This document shows positions 1 through 4,778 of a stretch of DNA of 5,979 nt, in pieces; within the stretch, counting starts at the first letter, position 1, and every line of letters starts with the position of its first letter. A model generated the notes under the pieces. That model saw only the letters and a list, made by a program, of their open reading frames with translations. It made no database searches and had not been told where the DNA came from. Source of the DNA: Candidatus Bathyarchaeota archaeon (GTDB lineage: Archaea > Thermoproteota > Bathyarchaeia > 40CM-2-53-6); NCBI GenBank assembly GCA_005883695.1, contig VBBV01000146.1, forward strand, positions 1 to 5,979, in the 5' to 3' direction. Position numbers and translations under genes: made by a program.

Positions 1-1
1 T

Positions 2-322
2 GTAGAGTTCGAGAAATCCAAGCCCGGTAAACACGGCTCCGCAAAGGCAAGGATCGTCGCGATAAGCGCGTTCACGGGCCAGAAGAAGAACCTCATCAGC
101 CCGGTTGACGGCAAAGCCGAGGTCCCGCTCATAGACAAGCGAACGGGACAGGTTCTTTCCATCTCCGGAAATCTTCTCCAGGTGATGGACATGGAGAATT
201 ATCAGACATTTGAGACACCGATGCCTGATGATGAGGACTTGAAGAAACAAATGACTTCCGGAATCGAAGTCGAGTACTGGAGCGTTATGGGACGGAATAT
301 GGTCGTTCGCCGAAAGGGCTGA
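2..322 (+). CDS. eif5A: Translation factor aIF5A (archaeal eIF5A homologue), 5' truncated by window edge
   Basis: The last 106 codons of archaeal initiation/elongation factor 5A, which binds the ribosomal E site region and helps stalled peptide-bond formation, for example at proline stretches. The visible fragment opens with the hypusine loop, K-P-G-K-H-G-S-A-K. The lysine between G and H (codon 29-31) corresponds to the eIF5A lysine that becomes deoxyhypusine or hypusine. The rest is the C-terminal OB-fold domain, ending in a basic tail (V-V-R-R-K-G) and TGA. The full family length is about 130-135 residues, so roughly 25-30 N-terminal residues, including the start codon, lie left of the window. 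The enzyme that modifies this lysine follows 58 bases downstream on the same strand, which supports both assignments. Identity is confident; only the start is unknown. Confidence 0.95.
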   Translation, partial: VEFEKSKPGKHGSAKARIVAISAFTGQKKNLISPVDGKAEVPLIDKRTGQVLSISGNLLQVMDMENYQTFETPMPDDEDLKKQMTSGIEVEYWSVMGRNMVVRRKG

Positions 323-380
323 GCAATCCATCACGAGTAAGAGTCCTTCAAGAGTAAAACACCTACGGGTTTGGCCGGGA

Positions 381-1295
381 ATGACGGCCGACGCTCTCGT
401 CCGAGAGATGAGCGCAACCGGAGTCCTAGGTGGAGGCCGAATCGGGGCGGCTACTGATGTTGTCAAGGACATGTTCCGACGGCCGGATTTTACAAACTTC
501 CTGACGCTCGCTGGCCCGATGGTACCATCAGGGTTTCGGCTGCTCATTGGGGACCTGATCGATCGAGGGTTTCTCGATGCGATCGTGACCACAGGGGCGA
601 ATTTGACGCATGATGTGATCGAGGCCCTTGGCCTCCACCATTATCAGGGCACCTTCCAGGTTGACGACCGCCTCCTGATCAAGAAAGGGTACAGTCGAAT
701 CGCAGACATCTTTGTCAAGGAAGAATCATTCCAGATTCTAGACAAGACTGTCAGAAGGCTTCTTGGAAAAATTCCAGCTGACCAGAGGCGAGGAGTGGCA
801 TTCTCAGACATCCTGGGAAAAATCGGCCTCCTCCTACGGAACAAGGATTCGATTCTCTACAAAGCTGCCCGTAACAAGGTTAGGGTCTTCTCGCCAGGTC
901 TGCTAGACTCGATCCTTGGTCTCAGCCTCTGGAGTTTCTCTCAGACAGAATTGCTACAGTTGAATCCGATGGCGGATGTGACGAACATGGTAGAAATGGC
1001 GATGACCTCGAAGAAGCTCGGGGTCCTGATTCTGGGCGGAGGATTGCCGAAGCACCACACTCTTCTGGCCAGTGTCTTGCGTGAGGGAGTAGATGCTGCG
1101 GTTCAGATAACCGCTGACAGGCCCGAGCCGGGAGGATTAAGCGGTGCTCCGTTGGCCGAATCGATCAGCTGGAGGAAAATCCGAAAAGGCGGAAAGTTCG
1201 TCGATGTATACGGCGATGCAACTGTTTGTTTTCCCCTGATAATGGCTGCTGTTCTGGCGAAGGTTAAGAAGCGCGTAAGAACGTTTAGAGAGTAA
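381..1295 (+). CDS. dhs: Deoxyhypusine synthase
   Basis: A 304-residue NAD-dependent cytosolic enzyme that transfers an aminobutyl group (classically from spermidine) to the aIF5A lysine. Family landmarks are T-T-G-A-N at 70-74, the NAD-site G-G-G-L-P-K-H-H at 219-226, G-G-L-S-G-A at 251-256, and S-W-R-K-I at 263-267, whose Lys266 aligns with catalytic Lys329 of the human enzyme. Glu260 and Trp264 align with human Glu323 and Trp327. Human Asp313 and Asp316 are replaced here by Pro250 and Leu253. ATG 381 is the first ATG, GTG or TTG in this frame after the stop at 252-254, so it is chosen. However, the codons just upstream read V-K-H-L-R-V-W-P-G, which resembles the N-terminus of archaeal homologues, so the true start could be a rare codon. 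No clear Shine-Dalgarno is seen. The gene is probably co-transcribed with aIF5A and srp54. Confidence 0.93.
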   Translation: MTADALVREMSATGVLGGGRIGAATDVVKDMFRRPDFTNFLTLAGPMVPSGFRLLIGDLIDRGFLDAIVTTGANLTHDVIEALGLHHYQGTFQVDDRLLIKKGYSRIADIFVKEESFQILDKTVRRLLGKIPADQRRGVAFSDILGKIGLLLRNKDSILYKAARNKVRVFSPGLLDSILGLSLWSFSQTELLQLNPMADVTNMVEMAMTSKKLGVLILGGGLPKHHTLLASVLREGVDAAVQITADRPEPGGLSGAPLAESISWRKIRKGGKFVDVYGDATVCFPLIMAAVLAKVKKRVRTFRE

Positions 1296-1297
1296 TC

Positions 1298-2620
1298 TTG
1301 GAAACGGTTGGCCGTTCTCTGACGGACGCTGTCCGCAAGCTCTTGCGGATGCCGAACGTGGACGAGAAGGCGATCAAGGAGCTCGTGAAAGACCTCCAGA
1401 GGACGCTACTGCAGGCCGATGTGAACGTCGAACTCGTTCTCCAACTCTCCAAGGCTGTCGAAGATCGTTCGCTGAAGGCGAGCCTTCCTCCGGGTATAAC
1501 CAGACGTGAGCATGTTGTCAAAGTCCTCTACGAAGAAATGACGAAGTTTGTCGGTCAAGACCCGGCTAAGGTCGAGGTCCAACCTGGTGTATTCCGCAAG
1601 CTCATGCTCGTTGGGATTCAGGGGACTGGGAAAACGACTAGCTCGGTGAAGCTCGCACGGTTCTTCCAGAAGCGGGGTCTTCGGGTGGGTATTGTCGGAG
1701 CTGATACTTACCGTCCGGGTGCCCTAGAGCAGTTGAGGCAGTTGGCGGCCAGAGTGGAGATCCCGGTCTACGGCGAGCCAGGCACCAAGAAGCCCGAGGA
1801 CATCGCGAAGCATGGTCTCGAACATTACCGGAAGGAGAAGACTGACCTGGTCATTATCGATACCGCCGGACGACACAGGAATGAGCGGGACCTAATGGAC
1901 GAGATGAAGAGGATTGCTTCTGCGGTGAAGCCTGAGGAAATCGTGTTGGCGATCGACGCGACGATTGGGCAGCAGGCGATTACTCAGGCCCGCGCGTTTC
2001 ACGAAGCAACGCCTGTCGGGTCTGTCCTGCTGACAAAGATGGACGGGTCTGCAAAGGGAGGAGGGGCGCTCTCGGCTGTCGCGGCGACGGGTTCGAAGGT
2101 CAAATTCATCGGAATCGGGGAACGAGTGGAGGATTTGGAGCAATTCGTCCCGACGGATTTTGTCGGCCGGCTCTTGGGAATGGGTGACTTGAACGCGCTT
2201 CTGGAGAAGGTGAAGGAGGCCGAGGTGCAGGTTCCGGAGGCGAAGGTGAGACAGTTCTTGGAAGGCCGTTTTACTCTGAAGGACATGTTTGATCAGATGG
2301 AGAACCTTCGGAAGATGGGACCGTTGAGAAAGGTTCTCCAAATGATTCCGGGTGGTGTTAGCCTTCCTGAGGAGCAGTTGGGGGTGGCGGAGGAGAAGAT
2401 GAAAGCGTGGAGGGTGATCATTCAATCCATGACTAAGAAAGAGCTGGAGGAGCCTCGTCTGGTGGACAGCTCTAGGTCGAAGAGGATTGCGCGAGGTGCT
2501 GGTCGGCCAGAGCGTGAGGTGCGGGAACTTGTCAACCAGTATTTTACGATGCGGAAGATGATGAAGCAGATGAAACGACGTGGGCCGATGATGAAAGGAA
2601 TGCCTTTCATGAAGAAGTAA
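1298..2620 (+). CDS. srp54: Signal recognition particle GTPase Srp54
   Basis: The 440-residue protein core of the archaeal SRP. It binds 7S RNA and signal sequences of nascent chains and docks with the receptor FtsY at the membrane. The order is: helical N domain (about 1-90); G domain with P-loop G-I-Q-G-T-G-K-T-T at 106-114, D-T-Y-R-P-G-A at 136-142, D-T-A-G-R at 188-192, T-K-M-D-G at 246-250 and I-G-I-G-E at 271-275; then an M domain from about 300. The M domain has the RNA-binding segment S-K-R-I-A-R-G-A-G at 394-402 and a methionine-rich tail (residues 418-438). Length is normal for the family. TTG 1298 is the first possible start after an in-frame TAG at 1286-1288; the next ATG (codon 18) would cut into the N domain. 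The gap of 2 bases after dhs implies translational coupling in one operon. Only a weak purine-rich AGAGAG precedes the start. Confidence 0.97.
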   Translation: METVGRSLTDAVRKLLRMPNVDEKAIKELVKDLQRTLLQADVNVELVLQLSKAVEDRSLKASLPPGITRREHVVKVLYEEMTKFVGQDPAKVEVQPGVFRKLMLVGIQGTGKTTSSVKLARFFQKRGLRVGIVGADTYRPGALEQLRQLAARVEIPVYGEPGTKKPEDIAKHGLEHYRKEKTDLVIIDTAGRHRNERDLMDEMKRIASAVKPEEIVLAIDATIGQQAITQARAFHEATPVGSVLLTKMDGSAKGGGALSAVAATGSKVKFIGIGERVEDLEQFVPTDFVGRLLGMGDLNALLEKVKEAEVQVPEAKVRQFLEGRFTLKDMFDQMENLRKMGPLRKVLQMIPGGVSLPEEQLGVAEEKMKAWRVIIQSMTKKELEEPRLVDSSRSKRIARGAGRPEREVRELVNQYFTMRKMMKQMKRRGPMMKGMPFMKK

Positions 2621-2655
2621 TTCTAGAGAGGTTTCCCTAACTGGAGCGTCTACAG

Positions 2656-2667
2656 AAATCGAAAAAC
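2656..2667 (-). terminator. Possible T-run terminator after the VOC gene
   Basis: Read on the minus strand, the sequence immediately after the VOC stop codon is GTTTTTCGATTT, an oligo-T stretch of the kind that ends archaeal transcription without a hairpin. It lies in the 48-base convergent gap between srp54 and the VOC gene. On the plus strand this gap has no comparable T-run for srp54, so the srp54 transcript may extend into the opposite gene. This is inference from base composition only. Confidence 0.35.
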
Positions 2668-2668
2668 T

Positions 2669-3025
2669 TCAGGGTTTGCGGTGATCGTGAAGTTCGAGCA
2701 TGTTTCCCCAAGGGTCCGTTAATGTGCCTGAGTTCTTGCCCTTTCGCTTGACGGAATATCCTTTCTTTTCCAACTGGTCGGCGGCCTCTTCGAAGCTGAC
2801 GACGTGAAGGTTGATCGGACTAACGTTCGCGTCACGAAGAACTAGGCGTGTAATCTTCGGAGTCTTGTAGAGCGTCAGCTCACCCAGCTTTGTCGCGATG
2901 ACGCTCCACTCAGGTGAGTGTTCTTTGAGTTCGAATCCAAGCGTCTCGCAGTATAGTTTGACTGCTATGTCCATGTCTCCAACTTGAAGAATGATGTGAC
3001 CGATGTCACTAACGAGTTTGGCCAA
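2669..3025 (-). CDS. VOC (glyoxalase/bleomycin-resistance fold) family protein
   Basis: A 118-residue single-domain protein of the vicinal oxygen chelate superfamily, likely cytosolic. Two beta-alpha-beta-beta-beta halves are visible. The first has G-H-I-I-L-Q-V at 9-15, A-V-K-L-Y-C-E-T-L-G-F at 21-31 and L-G-E-L-T-L-Y at 47-53. The second has I-N-L-H-V-V-S at 71-77 and D-P-W-G-N-M-L-E-L-H at 104-113. His10, Glu49, His74 and Glu111 sit where the four metal ligands of this superfamily are found, so a metal site is plausible. The substrate cannot be told, because the superfamily includes lyases, dioxygenases and binding proteins. The start is TTG, supported by a strong Shine-Dalgarno AGGAGG eight bases upstream. 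The gene is the second of a two-gene unit with the small membrane protein; the gap between stop and start is only 12 bases. Confidence 0.85.
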   Translation of the reverse strand: MAKLVSDIGHIILQVGDMDIAVKLYCETLGFELKEHSPEWSVIATKLGELTLYKTPKITRLVLRDANVSPINLHVVSFEEAADQLEKKGYSVKRKGKNSGTLTDPWGNMLELHDHRKP

Positions 3026-3033
3026 GTCTTAGT

Positions 3034-3040
3034 CCTCCTA
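3034..3040 (-). promoter_or_regulatory. Shine-Dalgarno of the VOC gene overlapping the upstream stop codon
   Basis: The minus strand reads TAGGAGG, where TAG is the stop codon of the small membrane-protein gene and AGGAGG is a near-perfect anti-16S match. The spacing to the TTG start is eight bases. This site decides the TTG start of the VOC gene and implies translational coupling between the two genes. Confidence 0.8.
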
Positions 3041-3391
3041 GTCAGAATAGGAATGGGTTTGGTCTTTGTGGTCAAGCCTTGTCTTTAGTTTGTCCTCTTC
3101 CTTCTCGACGTAAGCGAAACCCTCTGATATTGCCGCGCCTATCGAGAAGAAGGCCGTGACGGAGGCGAAGATTTTCCCTCCTACAGTTACGGGTGCTTGT
3201 GCTAGGCCCTCGGCCGTTGCCAGAATGGACATGAAATAGAATGAGGTCACAGGATCCCAGCTCTCCAGCACCATCATACCAACGGTTCCGATAGCCATCA
3301 CAATGGCCAGAATCACAATTGAGATGAAAGTTCTCTTCTTGAACGGAGACAGAGGATGCCGGACGATTCTAGCGATTCCTCCTTCATTCAT
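3038..3391 (-). CDS. Small two-helix membrane protein, K+-channel pore-like without canonical filter
   Basis: A 117-residue membrane protein. It has a basic N-terminus (R8, R11, K18, K19, R20), a first membrane helix at about 21-42, and a short W-D-P-V-T-S-F-Y-F-M-S-I-L segment at 45-57 that resembles a pore helix. Next comes T-A-E-G-L-A at 59-64 followed by P-V-T-V-G-G-K-I-F-A at 67-76, then a second membrane helix at about 74-95 and a charged tail. The order helix, pore helix, short loop, P-x-T-x-x-G-K, helix matches two-helix K+-channel modules (Ion_trans_2 family), but the T-V-G-Y-G selectivity filter is replaced by T-A-E-G-L. The start is ATG 3391, with no strong Shine-Dalgarno. It is followed directly by the VOC gene in the same unit. 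Membrane topology is confident; channel kinship is inference and transport function is unproven. Confidence 0.7.
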   Translation of the reverse strand: MNEGGIARIVRHPLSPFKKRTFISIVILAIVMAIGTVGMMVLESWDPVTSFYFMSILATAEGLAQAPVTVGGKIFASVTAFFSIGAAISEGFAYVEKEEDKLKTRLDHKDQTHSYSD

Positions 3392-3427
3392 GAGTAACCA
3401 TGACCCTCGAAGGATGGCACCTTAGCT

Positions 3428-3443
3428 CTTTCTATTAAGAAAG
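3428..3443 (-). promoter_or_regulatory. Dyad with AT-rich centre upstream of the small membrane-protein gene
   Basis: The sequence CTTTCT-ATTA-AGAAAG is a perfect 6-base inverted repeat around a 4-base AT centre. On the minus strand it reads CTTTCTTAATAGAAAG, ending 36 bases before the ATG at 3391. That distance suits a TATA-like promoter element overlapped by an operator, though the match to an archaeal TATA box is weak. Confidence 0.3.
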
Positions 3444-3519
3444 CCGCGCGTTAGTAAGCATCGTAGTAGCCTTGGCCCAGGGTCCGGGTAGGCCTTCGGT
3501 TTCAATCGCTCCCAACAGT

Positions 3520-3577
3520 AAATTTCGGGCTTTGGTAAGTTATCGTCGGACGTTCTTGGTTGTTAACTTCATCGGAT
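3520..3577 (-). repeat. Two-box element, copy A
   Basis: Read on the minus strand, this stretch has box 1 (ATCCGATGAAGTTA, 3577-3564), an 11-base spacer, box 2 (CGTCCGACGATAACTTA, 3552-3536), 10 bases, and AAATTT (3525-3520). The same arrangement occurs at 4684-4740 on the plus strand, with box 2 identical over 17 bases and the box 1 to box 2 spacer the same length. Copy A lies upstream of the small membrane-protein gene and points toward it. It could be a regulatory site, a degenerate mobile-element end, or a duplicated piece of spacer DNA. Confidence 0.6.
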
Positions 3578-3681
3578 ACCACGCAGACAGAAGCTGTCGC
3601 CCATGAGCAGTTTCGGTAAACTTGCACGGTTCGTGGACGAATTATTCATCACGAAATCACAATTGACAATTTGAGCTTCCA

Positions 3682-4386
3682 TTACGACTCTCGAAGATGC
3701 TTGACTCTTTCTGTAGCTTTGGGTACGAACATGAAATCTCGCCACTCATTCTGTCCATCTTCACCCTGCACAAGATCGGCCTGCTTCATTGCCTCGACCT
3801 TCTGAAGTACCTGAAGCAAACGTCCTTTCCCCAGGATCAATGCAGTTTTTCGATCAGCCGCCAATACTAAGCGACGGTCAAAATGCCTTATCAAATACAG
3901 CCCAGGAAAGAAGGGAGAAACGAGAAAGACGACAAACAAGACGGCGCTTGCCTGCCAAGGAGGCAGCGGATAACCAAGAAAGCGGTACGTTATCCAGGAG
4001 CCAACGGCAAAAGTAAATGATGCGAAAAAAGGGAGCAAGGCGAGCGACCTCTCTACGTACCGCCTCCATCTGAACCGTTCATAGAAGATGATGGAAGAGC
4101 AGATCAGAGGCTCCCATTCCCCCGGGTCAAGCTTTCCTTTCATCATATCTCTCAAGACTAGTGTCCTGTCAAACAAAATCGGAAAGTGAGCGCTCAGCAT
4201 GTGACCGAATGAACGTCCGCCATACCACCTAACTCGAATCTTTTGCGAGGTACGCACATCATGCAGAAAGTCGCGCCATAACAGCCTGTCAAGAGTAGAA
4301 GCTTTGAGGCCAAGCTTGGCGCAAAGTTGTTTTGCGACCGCCAATATGCCTTCATTCTCCGGGCTCCAGATGCGTTGGGGTTGCAC
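3682..4386 (-). CDS. Predicted membrane protein, M48-protease-like fold lacking zinc ligands
   Basis: A 234-residue protein with two membrane helices at about 114-136 and 142-166. Before them, L-D-P-G-E-W-E-P-L-I-C-S-S-I-I at 86-100 resembles the M48 helix that normally carries H-E-x-x-H (compare the common L-x-x-x-E-L-E-A-V-L-A-H-E), but here C-S-S-I-I replaces it. After them, L-V-L-A-A-D-R-K-T-A at 173-182 and the following L-Q-K-V-E-A resemble the M48 E-A-D segment and its downstream helix, with the ligand Glu replaced by Ala. Two membrane helices between those motifs is the M48B layout. If the kinship is right, the protein is a pseudoprotease; otherwise it is an unassigned membrane protein. 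The start GTG 4386 is backed by AAGGTG seven bases upstream. It stands alone, with 290 bases to the next gene on its strand. Confidence 0.65.
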   Translation of the reverse strand: MQPQRIWSPENEGILAVAKQLCAKLGLKASTLDRLLWRDFLHDVRTSQKIRVRWYGGRSFGHMLSAHFPILFDRTLVLRDMMKGKLDPGEWEPLICSSIIFYERFRWRRYVERSLALLPFFASFTFAVGSWITYRFLGYPLPPWQASAVLFVVFLVSPFFPGLYLIRHFDRRLVLAADRKTALILGKGRLLQVLQKVEAMKQADLVQGEDGQNEWRDFMFVPKATERVKHLRES

Positions 4387-4393
4387 GGAATTA

Positions 4394-4399
4394 CACCTT
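4394..4399 (-). promoter_or_regulatory. Shine-Dalgarno for the M48-like gene
   Basis: The minus strand reads AAGGTG seven bases before the GTG at 4386, matching the archaeal consensus GGAGGTGA in part. It supports the GTG start. A TATA-like stretch AATAAATTTT lies at 4408-4417 on the same strand. It is so close to the start that the mRNA leader would be very short, so the promoter assignment is uncertain. Confidence 0.45.
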
Positions 4400-4667
4400 C
4401 TTGGTTGAAAATTTATTGTTTGTTGGACAAATGTTGAGCAACAACCACTGGCAACGTCCGAAAGAATCTAGGGCCGACATTACTACTCTACCGTCTTTCC
4501 AAACAAGCTTTCATTGCCAGTAAAACGCAATTGAAGTGGGGGAAGGTGCATTTCCAAGATGTATTGGGCAACCGAACAGAATGTTGCAGACGAAAAACAC
4601 AAAACGAAAACGTCGAGTGATACTTCTTCGAAATCAGGTAAGAGATTGGCTCTCTCGAGAACCAAGC

Positions 4668-4695
4668 CTATCGTCAAGCGTTCATCCGACGATAG
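4668..4695. repeat. Inverted repeat CTATCGTC/GACGATAG
   Basis: CTATCGTC (4668-4675) and GACGATAG (4688-4695) are perfect 8-base complements separated by 12 bases. They could form a hairpin or a protein-binding dyad. The right arm is part of box 1 of the two-box element copy B. ACGATA recurs at 4701-4706 and 4716-4721, making a cluster about 50-110 bases before the ycaQ start. Confidence 0.5.
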
Positions 4696-4740
4696 TTACC
4701 ACGATAACTCGTCCGACGATAACTTAACAGAACCAAATTT
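4684..4740 (+). repeat. Two-box element, copy B
   Basis: Box 1 (ATCCGACGATAGTTA, 4684-4698), an 11-base spacer, box 2 (CGTCCGACGATAACTTA, 4710-4726), 8 bases, and AAATTT (4735-4740). The layout and box 2 match copy A at 3520-3577 on the other strand. Both boxes share the core TCCGACGATA, so each element is itself a direct repeat with about 27 bases between box starts. Copy B ends 38 bases before the GTG of ycaQ and is oriented toward it. Confidence 0.6.
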
Positions 4741-4778
4741 CGAATCCCTTATGAAACACCCCAAACAGGTTCTCTTCC

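Larger units (their letters stand above)
3392..3681. other. Non-coding spacer between two minus-strand genes
   Basis: A 290-base spacer with no convincing coding sequence on either strand and no tRNA-like fold found by eye. It holds the upstream region of the small membrane-protein gene, a short dyad at 3428-3443, one copy of the two-box element at 3520-3577, and a small AT-rich palindrome (CAATTGACAATTTG, 3660-3673) just beyond the stop of the M48-like gene. Confidence 0.6.
4387..4778. other. Divergent non-coding spacer between the M48-like gene and ycaQ
   Basis: A 392-base AT-richer spacer between two genes transcribed away from each other, so it should hold both promoters. It contains the Shine-Dalgarno and TATA-like stretch of the M48-like gene at its left end, a GACGATA-rich cluster with a hairpin at 4668-4726, and copy B of the two-box element at 4684-4740. 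A hydrophilic reading frame starting at ATG 4559 crosses it but is not supported as a gene. No tRNA-like fold was seen. Confidence 0.6.

Noticed and set aside
1892..2425. A 177-codon minus-strand reading frame inside srp54
   Set aside because: It is antisense to the strongly conserved G and M domains of srp54, is rich in His/Arg/Leu as expected of an antisense shadow, and shows no domain.
3470..3520. tRNA-like T-loop look-alike (GGTTTCAATC) in the spacer
   Set aside because: Flanking bases do not form a T stem, acceptor stem or anticodon arm on either strand.
3600..3652. Possible C/D box sRNA on the minus strand, because GTGATGA (a C-box match) occurs at 3646-3652
   Set aside because: No CTGA D box or D' box follows within the expected 40-60 bases.
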